This document shows positions 1 through 6,044 of a stretch of DNA of 6,701 nucleotides, one piece after another. The stretch covers positions 1 through 6,701 of the forward strand of contig CABSMV010000100.1 in NCBI GenBank assembly GCA_902478935.1. The letters are read 5' to 3'. Each line of letters opens with the position of its first letter. Positions within the stretch are counted from its first letter, which is position 1. The DNA comes from an uncultured Collinsella sp. Its GTDB lineage: Bacteria > Actinomycetota > Coriobacteriia > Coriobacteriales > Coriobacteriaceae. Under the pieces are notes generated by a model. The model was given only the letters and a program-made list of their open reading frames with translations, searched no databases and was not told where the DNA came from. Made by a program: the position numbers and the translations under genes.

Positions 1-45
1 GATGCTCAGGAGTCTCGTGGGCTCGGAGATGTGTATAAGAGACAG
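1..45. other. Nextera i7 adapter and index (contig artefact)
   Basis: This is library adapter, not genome. Positions 1-3 match the end of the P7 oligo. Positions 4-11 (GCTCAGGA) match, from memory, the Nextera i7 index N704 as it appears in the oligo. Positions 12-45 match the read-2 transposase adapter, ending in the Tn5 mosaic end GATGTGTATAAGAGACAG. Open frames through this stretch produce adapter-derived peptides (MCIRDR, MYKRQ) that must not be taken as protein N-termini. Genome begins at 46. Confidence 0.97.
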
Positions 46-666
46 GTTATGTACAGCGCCCAGCAGTTGCCTGTTCCTGCGGCACGCAAGCCTCCGGTCG
101 CAAGGCTCGATGAGCCCGTTGCCCATCAAGTTGCCTACGATTCCTGGGCTGCAGCCGATCTGGATGAGACCTCTACCGGCATGCCGGCGCTCGATGTTCC
201 AGTTAACCCGCTTTTTGCCGCCGACACGAGCGCCGCGGGCTATGAGGGCGGTGCGACATATTCCGATTATTCCGATGGCCATGCTGGCACCGGTCGCATC
301 GAGACCGAGGATTATGGCACCGCATCGAGCGATTATCTCAACGATCCGTACGCCGCCACGCCTGCACCGGAATATGACCCGGAGGCCGCATCCGCGCCGG
401 CGTATACCAAAAGCACGGGCGAAGAGCGCTTCGCCGATTATTACGTCGAGGAAAAGGCGCTGCGTTTCTCGGAATTTCCGCAGGCAGTCAAGGTTGCCTT
501 TATCGCCATTATCATTGCCCTGCTCGGCGTCATTGCGTTTGAGGGATTCCAGCTGTTCCGCGGCCCCACCGCGTCCGAATCGGCAACGCAGCAAAAAGAG
601 GACGACAACCAGTACCTGGACATTAACACCCTCAAGGGCGACCCCAACGACGGGGACGATGAGTAA
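46..666 (+). CDS. Acidic single-pass membrane protein, 5' end cut by contig edge
   Basis: I do not recognise this gene family. The frame is open from the first genomic base, so the gene is probably truncated at its 5' end. An in-frame ATG lies at 49, but its upstream region is adapter and it cannot be judged as a start. Counting from that ATG, about 205 residues are visible. Residues 1-140 are a low-complexity stretch rich in Ala, Pro, Asp, Glu, Tyr and Ser, probably disordered. A strong hydrophobic helix follows at about 147-168 (core AFIAIIIALLGVIAF), preceded by FPQAVK. A highly acidic tail ends in DPNDGDDE. There is no N-terminal signal peptide, so a tail-anchored or bitopic topology is likely. 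No catalytic motif is seen. The gene converges on the restriction gene at 797-2920, with a hairpin between them. A role as an envelope or scaffold protein is only a guess. Confidence 0.75.
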   Translation, partial: VMYSAQQLPVPAARKPPVARLDEPVAHQVAYDSWAAADLDETSTGMPALDVPVNPLFAADTSAAGYEGGATYSDYSDGHAGTGRIETEDYGTASSDYLNDPYAATPAPEYDPEAASAPAYTKSTGEERFADYYVEEKALRFSEFPQAVKVAFIAIIIALLGVIAFEGFQLFRGPTASESATQQKEDDNQYLDINTLKGDPNDGDDE

Positions 667-765
667 CAGATGCCGAAAACTGAGGGCCGTAAACCAAATC
701 AAGCGACTCGCGGGATTGTGGGGGCGTAGACGGGCGAATGGGCCATCGACGATTTTGAGCTGGCA

Positions 766-792
766 AGGGCCGGGAACTAGATTCCCGGCCTT
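766..792. terminator. Hairpin between convergent genes, probable bidirectional terminator
   Basis: GGCCGGGAA (768-776) and TTCCCGGCC (782-790) pair perfectly around a 5-nt loop, and an outer G-T and A-T pair extend the stem to 11 bp. It lies between the stop of the plus-strand membrane protein gene (666) and the stop of the minus-strand restriction gene (797-799), the usual place for a shared terminator. Neither side has a long T tract, so efficiency is uncertain. The rest of 667-796 shows nothing else. Confidence 0.6.
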
Positions 793-796
793 CAAC

Positions 797-2920
797 CTAG
801 CACTGCTTTATGAGATCGAGCACCGCAGGAATGTCATCGGCATTCCGAAGCGCAACGTAAGTGGGTAAGCCCGGGCCAAATCCACCCTGCGTACGCTTGT
901 CCTGGCACATGTCCTCTGGATCCGTTAGATCATCCACACTCTTTGCCAAGCCAACGGCAATCCAACCACCGTTGCTGGTCCTGCCTTCTAGCACGGCATG
1001 CAGTTTTCGCTTGCCCGACCTGAAGCCTACATAGTACTTAGCTATGTAGGACTCCCACGAAGGGTTACCACTCAGAACGGACTCGCGCACCTCATCGAAA
1101 AGCTTCTGATTGAGCCCACCTTCGGCAAAGGTGGGGTGGTTCTCCTGCAGAGTCCAGACAGGAGCCTCGTCAGACTCCCCACGAGAAGGACGGTACTTGT
1201 CGACGACGTCTGCCGGAAGGTCGGGATACTTCCATATCTCGCACGCTTCTTTCGCCAGCTCGTCCGCGCGCTGCCCAATCTCTTCCTCACCCCATTTTTC
1301 ATGCGAGACAATCGATTTGTTTAGGTAGAGCGGACTGCACTTAAATCCGACGTCAGGCAGATTGAGCTTGTCCGAGAACGACCGGTTTGAGTACTCCTGG
1401 TTGTAGCCCGTCAGCGTAAGATTTCCCAAGTTGTTGCACAGCCTGTCGTGGACGTCTTCCCAGTTCTCACCAAGCGATTCCTTCCAGCCGTGCTCATCAT
1501 CGATCGTCTGGGGCATTATGTGCTCGATCTGGTAATCGTCGGCTGAGATGGACTCCTTCGGGTGGTGCCAGTTCTCCATGCGTTCCAGGTAATAGCGCTT
1601 TTTAGAGAAGCGGTTGTAGCAGTCACGCGTCTTAAACTCCTCGACAAAATGCTCGTCTGTCGGAAAGTATGCGGTCATACCGCTGCTGTGGATAAGGAGC
1701 ATCGCCGTAACGTACTCCTCGATATCGTCCTGCTGCTCGAGATTGCGATACATGCCGGCAAAGAAATTATTTAGGCCCGTGGTAAGCCTGCCGCAAACCG
1801 CACGCCTGAACAGAAACGACTCGATGGTCTCGCAGATACGGAGAAACGCATTGCGGTTCAACATATTTCCCTCGTAAACTGAGTAAAGCAGCATCAAAAG
1901 AGGCCTAATCTGCTTCACATCAAGGCTAACGATTCTGCTGAACACTCGGCGCAGCCCCTCGTCTTTCTCCTTGCCAAGGAACAGCCTGGCATATCTTTGC
2001 GCATATTCGCGGAGCTCCTTCAGCAGGCCCTCGGTATCCCCATCGTAGTCGTCGGCGAAATAGCGTTTGAACTCGTGGTAGGCCTCGTTTTCCTTCGGCA
2101 TCCTATTGGGAACCTTGAGCCACAGCCAGTACCAGATAAATGCATTGAACTCTTCCTCGCCGCCTTTTCCGAACAAGCGCTCGAGCGGATGCCAGTAACC
2201 CTCGTAAAGCTTGGTCTGCTCATCGTTGGGAAGCGACATAAGGACGTAGTTACGAATGAGGTCAATAGGCGTGAGCGGCTTGCCCTTAGAGTTCATGGAC
2301 TCAAATATGAGCTGGGCATTATCAGCGCCAGCGGTGAGCTTAGTGTCGATAACCTGCACACGGTTTAGTCCCGCCCAAAGTCTTGCCGGATCAAATGATT
2401 TACCGCGCATCTTCTCGCAGAAGAACGCATGGTTCTCGACGATCCGATCCGATTTTTCATCCGGCACGGGAGATCTAGATACGATGGAGAATAGCGTCTC
2501 TTTATCGTCCTGCGAGAGCACCAATTTGTAGCGCGCTAGGCCGTTGTAGTCGTCATCGTTAAAGAGGTAGTTCTTCCGCAACGCTGAAATTTTGAGATCG
2601 CCAAGGAAGCCGGCCTTGTCGGGATTGCTCTCCAGATAGTCAGCCAAGGCGGCGATCATCAGCGAAAACGTCGTCATTCGCTGCTGCCCGTCAATCAGAA
2701 GCACGCGCGAAATACTCGTGGCAGAGCTCTCGGACTCGGGGATGTAGAGCATCGACCCCACGAAGTGCGATACGCCATCACGCCCCGCTCGCATAACGTC
2801 ATCCCAAAGCACCTCGCACTCTTTTGCACTCCACGAGTAAACTCGCTGGTACACGGGAATGACGAACTGCATCTTCGCCACGCCCATGAGGTCGAGCAGA
2901 TTTGCCTCGGTTGCTTTCAT
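797..2920 (-). CDS. GmrSD-like type IV restriction endonuclease (DUF262 + DUF1524/HNH + DUF5655-like)
   Basis: The 707-residue protein has the architecture of single-chain GmrSD enzymes, which cleave modified (for example glucosylated) phage DNA using an NTPase-like DUF262 part and an HNH nuclease part. DUF262 is marked by IPVYQRVYSW (21-30), DGQQRMTT (77-84) and FESMNSKGKPL with the following IDLIRNY (about 206-225). The DUF1524 nuclease has EHIMPQ (466-471, His467) and NNLGNLTLTGYN (496-507). The last 105 residues (GGFGPGLPTYVAL near 679-691, ending LDLIKQC) resemble the DUF5655 domain often found C-terminally in this group. The start at 2920 is chosen because AAAGGGG lies 10 nt upstream; an upstream in-frame codon at 2998 would add 26 basic residues not typical of the family. 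All key motifs are intact and there is no frameshift. The related enzyme SspE shares DUF262 and DUF1524 but acts with phosphorothioate modification genes, none of which are visible here. Substrate is unknown. Confidence 0.9.
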   Translation of the reverse strand: MKATEANLLDLMGVAKMQFVIPVYQRVYSWSAKECEVLWDDVMRAGRDGVSHFVGSMLYIPESESSATSISRVLLIDGQQRMTTFSLMIAALADYLESNPDKAGFLGDLKISALRKNYLFNDDDYNGLARYKLVLSQDDKETLFSIVSRSPVPDEKSDRIVENHAFFCEKMRGKSFDPARLWAGLNRVQVIDTKLTAGADNAQLIFESMNSKGKPLTPIDLIRNYVLMSLPNDEQTKLYEGYWHPLERLFGKGGEEEFNAFIWYWLWLKVPNRMPKENEAYHEFKRYFADDYDGDTEGLLKELREYAQRYARLFLGKEKDEGLRRVFSRIVSLDVKQIRPLLMLLYSVYEGNMLNRNAFLRICETIESFLFRRAVCGRLTTGLNNFFAGMYRNLEQQDDIEEYVTAMLLIHSSGMTAYFPTDEHFVEEFKTRDCYNRFSKKRYYLERMENWHHPKESISADDYQIEHIMPQTIDDEHGWKESLGENWEDVHDRLCNNLGNLTLTGYNQEYSNRSFSDKLNLPDVGFKCSPLYLNKSIVSHEKWGEEEIGQRADELAKEACEIWKYPDLPADVVDKYRPSRGESDEAPVWTLQENHPTFAEGGLNQKLFDEVRESVLSGNPSWESYIAKYYVGFRSGKRKLHAVLEGRTSNGGWIAVGLAKSVDDLTDPEDMCQDKRTQGGFGPGLPTYVALRNADDIPAVLDLIKQC

Positions 2921-2930
2921 TTGTGGTTGT

Positions 2931-2937
2931 CCCCTTT
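2931..2937 (-). promoter_or_regulatory. Ribosome binding site deciding the restriction gene start
   Basis: Read on the minus strand, AAAGGGG ends 10 nt before the ATG at 2920-2918. This supports that codon over the in-frame start at 2998. No convincing -35/-10 pair was found upstream; a TAGAAT at 3041-3036 lacks a matching -35. Confidence 0.55.
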
Positions 2938-3111
2938 CTTGTTTACGCCGCTTGCGGTCAGTCCTCCACTGAACGAAAGGCGCTAAAGACCAGAGCATCG
3001 AAGCACTGGAGCAACCGGGATGCTCATATCGTTAGATTCTACAACGAAAGCAAACACTTACGCCGTCATGGTGGCGCGCGATCGCTGCACGCCACTCCCC
3101 AAAATCATACG

Positions 3112-3149
3112 ATGTCAAAAGACTGACACTTGTGTATGCCTTTTGACAT
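3112..3149. repeat. Perfect 10-bp inverted repeat downstream of exonuclease gene
   Basis: ATGTCAAAAG (3112-3121) is repeated inverted as CTTTTGACAT (3140-3149) with 18 bp between. It starts 11 bp past the exonuclease stop (3160-3162) and about 190 bp upstream of the restriction gene start. Each arm contains TTGACA facing outward, but neither has a good -10 at the right distance. It could be a terminator stem without a T tract, or an operator for the restriction gene. The rest of 2921-3159 shows no gene. Confidence 0.55.
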
Positions 3150-3159
3150 TGCCACAGTC

Positions 3160-3849
3160 TTACGGGCTTCTTGTCTCATATGCCAAGAGCGGATATCTAG
3201 ATCGCTGCCTCTCCCGCCCAAAGGAGCTCGACAAGAACTGATCGAAGAGCAACTCAGACATCGAGCAAGTCGCCGACCTGCACTCAGCCTCGACAAGTGG
3301 CATCGAACACAAGCTCACCGGCATAAAGCTTGCGTTAAAACCAAAACACGTTGCCGCGTCGCCCAACGAGACGCACCCGTGGCTTCCCACGTCCATAATC
3401 GAGGTGTAAAACGCCTGCAGGTCGGCCCAGTCCGCAGGAAATGCGGAGAGGTCGATGTGCTTTGCCTGGCACTCGGTCAAAAGCTGTCGACGATCCGTCC
3501 CGCTCCAGCAAACCACCTGGGCGGAGTAGCGACCGATCCAATCGCTGAGCCTTTTAATCACCACGTAGAGCGGATCGGCCATCGCGGTGTCCACGGCCGA
3601 TATCCCTGTGAGCTCGCGGACGGGGAACGCAACGCCTTCGGTAAATTCCGTCTGCACAAACTGCGAGAACTCGCCCATAACGTTGCCGTGGTAATCGAGC
3701 TTGACGGCGCCGACCTCGATAATCTCATGGCGCAGTCCACGGCGCTGGCGCTGCTTTGGCACCGGCGCAAACTCAAAGTCCAGCACGATCTGGCGCGCAA
3801 AGTTCGTCGTATCGATAGCCGAGATACCCAGCGTCTTTTTGTCTGGCAC
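3160..3849 (-). CDS. DEDDh-like 3'-5' exonuclease (KapD/ERI-1-like) with degenerate motif III
   Basis: The 229-residue protein has the RNase T/DnaQ exonuclease fold pattern. Motif I is LDFEF (Asp24, Glu26), followed by HEIIEVGAVKLD (41-52) and RELTGIS (78-84), the usual spacing for the family. Motif II is CWSGTDRRQLL (114-124, Asp119), similar to the WGxYDxxQL pattern of KapD/ERI-1-like enzymes. Motif III, normally H-x4-D in a run like HRALxDA, appears as SMPLVEA (182-188): the His is Ser182 and the Asp is Glu187. The protein may therefore be weakly active, inactive or a divergent subfamily. Other frames over this stretch give no HxAxxD, so a simple frameshift does not explain it. The start is GTG at 3849, with AAAGG 8 nt upstream. 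It lies upstream of the restriction gene on the same strand, 239 bp away, and is divergent from the small peptide gene at 4108. A role in RNA or DNA end trimming follows from the family only. Confidence 0.75.
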   Translation of the reverse strand: MPDKKTLGISAIDTTNFARQIVLDFEFAPVPKQRQRRGLRHEIIEVGAVKLDYHGNVMGEFSQFVQTEFTEGVAFPVRELTGISAVDTAMADPLYVVIKRLSDWIGRYSAQVVCWSGTDRRQLLTECQAKHIDLSAFPADWADLQAFYTSIMDVGSHGCVSLGDAATCFGFNASFMPVSLCSMPLVEAECRSATCSMSELLFDQFLSSSFGRERQRSRYPLLAYETRSP

Positions 3850-3941
3850 GGTCAGGGCCTTTCTCCGTCAACTGCCGCTCGTTACATAGGCGGCTACATT
3901 GCCGTAAGGATAGGAACCCGTGCGGACATGAAATCGCACAG

Positions 3942-3995
3942 CACGGCTTTCCGGCATCCTTGCGTAAAGCCACACTTTGAGAGAATCATGTCACT
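3942..3995 (-). pseudogene. Vestigial fragment of a DUF234-type ATPase 3' end
   Basis: On the minus strand these 54 bases match 4586-4639, inside the C-terminal coding region of the ATPase gene, at 43 of 54 positions by hand count. They share an exact 19-base run (3955-3973 equals 4599-4617). Translated, the fragment reads DMILSKCGFTQGCRKA against YVIFSKRGFTQGCRDA in the intact gene. FSKxGFT is the conserved closing motif of the DUF234 family. Neither flank extends the match, so this appears to be the leftover of a second ATPase copy or of a local duplication. Confidence 0.6.
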
Positions 3996-4003
3996 GTTAT
4001 TAT

Positions 4004-4017
4004 CGAACATATATTCG
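4004..4017. promoter_or_regulatory. LexA (SOS) box candidate
   Basis: CGAACATATATTCG differs at one base from the Gram-positive/actinobacterial LexA consensus CGAACATATGTTCG (general form CGAAC-N4-GTTCG). It lies between the divergent exonuclease gene (GTG at 3849) and small peptide gene (ATG at 4108). It sits about 20 bp upstream of an extended -10 element, so bound repressor would cover the -35 region of the peptide promoter. The consensus is established; LexA binding here is inference. Confidence 0.55.
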
Positions 4018-4034
4018 TATTTATAGCAGTACTT

Positions 4035-4043
4035 TGATAGAAT
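4035..4043 (+). promoter_or_regulatory. Extended -10 promoter for the small peptide gene
   Basis: TGATAGAAT fits the extended -10 pattern TGnTATAAT with one mismatch in the hexamer. No good -35 is present; the region 17-18 bp upstream is occupied by the end of the LexA-like box, and extended -10 promoters can work without one. The predicted transcript start is near 4050, giving a leader of roughly 58 nt. Alternative -10 hexamers (TATTAT at 3998, TATATT at 4010) lie in the same AT-rich patch. Confidence 0.4.
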
Positions 4044-4107
4044 TGCAGTTGTTGACGGCAGTTCCATGTGCCGGGCAGCGCCCTCCATGCGACGGGAGGT
4101 GATGCCC

Positions 4108-4233
4108 ATGACCGATCTGACTGATTTCGTGAAGCTCCTGACCGCTTTGGTCTCGCTCCTCACGGCGCTTATCGGACTTACCGAGGCACTCAAGCAGCGT
4201 ACGAAGCAGAAAAAGAGGGGTCGACGCCTCTAA
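4108..4233 (+). CDS. Small hydrophobic peptide with basic tail (toxin- or holin-like)
   Basis: This 41-residue peptide has MTDLTDFVK, a hydrophobic helix at about 10-24 (LLTALVSLLTALIGL), a short TEALKQ linker and a strongly basic tail (KQKKRGRRL). This build, one membrane helix plus Lys/Arg-rich end, is typical of type I toxins and holin-like toxins, but I recognise no specific family. The start is set by GGAGG (4095-4099), 8 nt before ATG 4108; an in-frame ATG at 4102 is only 2 nt from the ribosome binding site. A LexA-like box and an extended -10 lie upstream, and a strong hairpin overlaps the stop. It is the only plus-strand gene between the minus-strand exonuclease and ATPase genes. By analogy with SOS-induced TisB of E. 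coli, it could be a damage-induced membrane-acting peptide; this is inference. A small membrane accessory subunit is an alternative. Confidence 0.65.
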   Translation: MTDLTDFVKLLTALVSLLTALIGLTEALKQRTKQKKRGRRL

Positions 4234-4246
4234 GGCATTGACCCCT
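4216..4246 (+). terminator. Long hairpin spanning the small peptide stop codon
   Basis: AGGGGTCGA (4216-4224) pairs with TTGACCCCT (4238-4246), including one G-T pair. After one C-A mismatch, GCCT (4226-4229) pairs with AGGC (4233-4236). The 3-nt loop 4230-4232 contains the first two bases of the TAA stop (4231-4233). Only TTAAT follows, so it is either a weak terminator or a structural element controlling mRNA stability or translation. Downstream, GCCCA (4266-4270) and TGGGC (4282-4286) may form a second small stem. Confidence 0.6.
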
Positions 4247-4385
4247 TAATCGAAGTAACGGCGCTGCCCAGCTATCACCCTTGGGCTGCCGTCGACCTTA
4301 TTCTACCCACGGGTGCCAGGTTTAACAAATGGATTTTCGGTTACGAAGTTCGGAGCTCGCCCCTCTACTCCAGCGGCGTTGCGCC

Positions 4386-4506
4386 GGATTCTGGGACGCA
4401 CTTTCCGCCCCATGCCTCTATCGGAAACGGCATCCCATCCTGAAGCGGGAATCCGGGACGTAGTTTCCGCCAAAGGCCGCAAAGGGAAAGCGCATCCCAT
4501 TCCGAG
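4386..4506. repeat. Hairpin repeat cluster A (one full and two partial 48-bp units)
   Basis: One full unit occupies 4422-4469: CGGAAACGGCATCCC on the left pairs at 12 of 15 positions with GGGACGTAGTTTCCG on the right across an 18-nt centre. A right half (4386-4407, ending GGGACGCACTTTCCG) and a left half (4484-4506, starting GGGAAAGCGCATCCC) flank it. Each neighbour is separated by exactly 14 bp. The cluster ends 22 bp from the ATPase stop codon, so on the minus strand it could also serve as 3' hairpins for that transcript. Same family and orientation as the cluster at 6045-6339. The rest of 4247-4385 shows no gene. Confidence 0.8.
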
Positions 4507-4528
4507 CATCACATCAGAGCGCGCTTGG

Positions 4529-5920
4529 TTATCTCCGCCCGCACATCTCGGCAAACGAAATCAGCTTGGCATCTCCCCTACTCTCCGCGGCATCCCGACA
4601 TCCTTGCGTAAAGCCACGCTTCGAGAAGATCACGTAGCTTTTATGCTGCCGCCTAAAGAGCTCGCTTCGGTACACGAGCTTTTCCAGAACATCCTCGCCT
4701 ACCGGTTCGTTACGCCATTTGCACTCCGCAAACAGCGCAGCGCCCTCGCCATCGTCAACAATCAAGTCGATTTCTTCCTGCGTATGCGTGCGATTGTCCG
4801 TCCCCCACCAGCGCCCGACACTCGCCGGAACCACATCGAGCTGGCCCGCGCGCGCGAGTTCGTACACGTATTGTCTGCATATAATCTCAAAGATCGTACC
4901 CATGTAATCCGATACGTGCGGCTCAATGCGCTCATACGCCATCTCGGCCATATCGTTTTGAATCAGCCCAATGTTCTGCGGCACAAACTTGTACCAGAAC
5001 CTAAACATCTGATCGCTCAGCAGATACACGGCTCGCTTATTACTCGTCTCGTTTAGGGGCAGCTCGCGCTCGACAATCCCAAGCGACGCCAGCTTATCCA
5101 CATAGCTCTTTACGTTGCTCGCAGGGATTCCCGTAGAGCTCGCAATCTCCGAGATCTTCGAGCGCCCCTGAGCAATTGCTTGCACGATCGCATCATATTG
5201 CTCGGGATTGCGGCACTCCTGCAATAGCAGGTTACTCGGCTCCTCAAAGAGATAGCCCGTAGGAGTAAGAAAAAGACGTTTGATGTTGTCCTTGAGCGGT
5301 GCGGCAGGATCGACTTTCTCGATATATGCAGGAATGCCGCCCGTCATGCCGTAGCAAACCGCAGCGTCTTCGCGACTCATGCCCTGCCACAGGCCGAGGG
5401 TCGTCGTAAAATCGAGCGGCATGATCTTAAACTGGGCCGTACGCCTACCGTATAGCGGACTCTCGTAGCCCAGCACCTGCTCTTCCATGAACGAAAGCGA
5501 CGACCCGCACAGGATAAGCATGAGCCTGGTCTCTTTGTACAGGTGATCAATCTTGTCTTGCAGCAACGAGCTGATCTCGGGATTCGATTGGGCGAGATAG
5601 GGATACTCGTCAATCACGACAATCAAACGTTCCGCGCGAGCCATGGTGGCCAATACATCGAACGCTTCGTCAAGACTACGAAACGACACGCCTGCAGCAC
5701 CAACCGAGCCTGCAAGTATCGCCTGGCTAAAGCCATGCAGGTTTGCCTCTGCATTGGTACGACGAGCTTGAAAGTAAATAGCCTTCTTGCCTTGGATGAA
5801 CTCTGTGATAAGACGCGTTTTGCCCACGCGACGGCGGCCGTAAATCACAGGCATCTCAAAGGAGCCCGTGCCATACAGTCGATTGAGCTCGGACATTTCC
5901 GCCGTTCTTCCGATAAACAT
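4529..5920 (-). CDS. ATPase_2/DUF234 family P-loop ATPase with PD-(D/E)XK-like tail
   Basis: The 463-residue protein matches the length and motif order of the archaeal-type ATPase family of STAND-related NTPases. The P-loop is YGRRRVGKTRL (27-37), Walker B is LIVVIDEYPYL (99-109), and LMLILCGSS (133-141) fits sensor 1. GMTGGIPAYIE (191-201) is the conserved lid-region motif. A winged helix lies at about 244-285 (SKISEIASSTGIPASNVKSY). The C-terminal DUF234 part carries EEIDLI (382-387, Asp385) and FAECKW (397-402, Glu399, Lys401), the D-ExK pattern of PD-(D/E)XK nucleases, and closes with FSKRGFT (432-438). The start ATG at 5920 has GGAAGGA 7 nt upstream. The family is common in gut bacteria; functions are poorly known, with roles in mobile or defence loci proposed. 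It is transcribed from a promoter region with a perfect 23-bp inverted repeat and is flanked on both sides by 48-bp hairpin repeats. All motifs are intact; nuclease activity is not proven by sequence. Confidence 0.88.
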   Translation of the reverse strand: MFIGRTAEMSELNRLYGTGSFEMPVIYGRRRVGKTRLITEFIQGKKAIYFQARRTNAEANLHGFSQAILAGSVGAAGVSFRSLDEAFDVLATMARAERLIVVIDEYPYLAQSNPEISSLLQDKIDHLYKETRLMLILCGSSLSFMEEQVLGYESPLYGRRTAQFKIMPLDFTTTLGLWQGMSREDAAVCYGMTGGIPAYIEKVDPAAPLKDNIKRLFLTPTGYLFEEPSNLLLQECRNPEQYDAIVQAIAQGRSKISEIASSTGIPASNVKSYVDKLASLGIVERELPLNETSNKRAVYLLSDQMFRFWYKFVPQNIGLIQNDMAEMAYERIEPHVSDYMGTIFEIICRQYVYELARAGQLDVVPASVGRWWGTDNRTHTQEEIDLIVDDGEGAALFAECKWRNEPVGEDVLEKLVYRSELFRRQHKSYVIFSKRGFTQGCRDAAESRGDAKLISFAEMCGRR

Positions 5921-5937
5921 AGGGCCATCCTTCCTTT

Positions 5938-5989
5938 GCGTTATAGCTAGCTATATTATACCTTCTTATAATATAGCTAGCTATAACGC
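5938..5989. promoter_or_regulatory. Perfect 23-bp inverted repeat with two 14-bp palindromes, operator of the ATPase gene
   Basis: The arms 5938-5960 and 5967-5989 are exact reverse complements separated by CCTTCT. Each arm contains TATAGCTAGCTATA (5942-5955 and 5972-5985), itself a perfect palindrome, so two identical operator-like sites lie 30 bp apart, about three helical turns on the same face. The structure begins 18 bp upstream of the ATPase start codon. On the minus strand, TTGTCG (5999-5994) and TATATT (5975-5970) with an 18-bp spacer form a candidate promoter overlapping the outer palindrome; TATAAT at 5960-5955 is a second -10. Repression by a dimeric regulator, possibly the ATPase through its winged helix, is inference. 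Confidence 0.75.
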
Positions 5990-6044
5990 AATTCGACAAG
6001 CGGCGCACGAAAAGGGGCGATACACCGCCGCACGTGGACCGTTC

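Noticed and set aside
2..868. 288-codon plus-strand frame at the left end
   Set aside because: It begins in adapter, runs out of frame through the membrane protein gene with Arg/Pro-rich composition, and overlaps the 3' end of the restriction gene.
3240..3350. Frameshift in the exonuclease gene explaining the lost motif III
   Set aside because: The other two frames give no H-x4-D motif, and the existing frame keeps the surrounding pattern (LxxA), so substitution is more likely.
3130..4026. 298-codon plus-strand frame
   Set aside because: It is antisense to the exonuclease gene, whose family motifs identify the true strand; it has no family motif and no ribosome binding site.
3894..4193. 99-codon minus-strand frame as a gene
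   Set aside because: It is antisense to the small peptide gene, and only a short part resembles the ATPase end; that part is listed as a relic.
4313..5056. 247-codon plus-strand frame
   Set aside because: It runs through repeat cluster A and antisense to the ATPase gene; composition is not protein-like.
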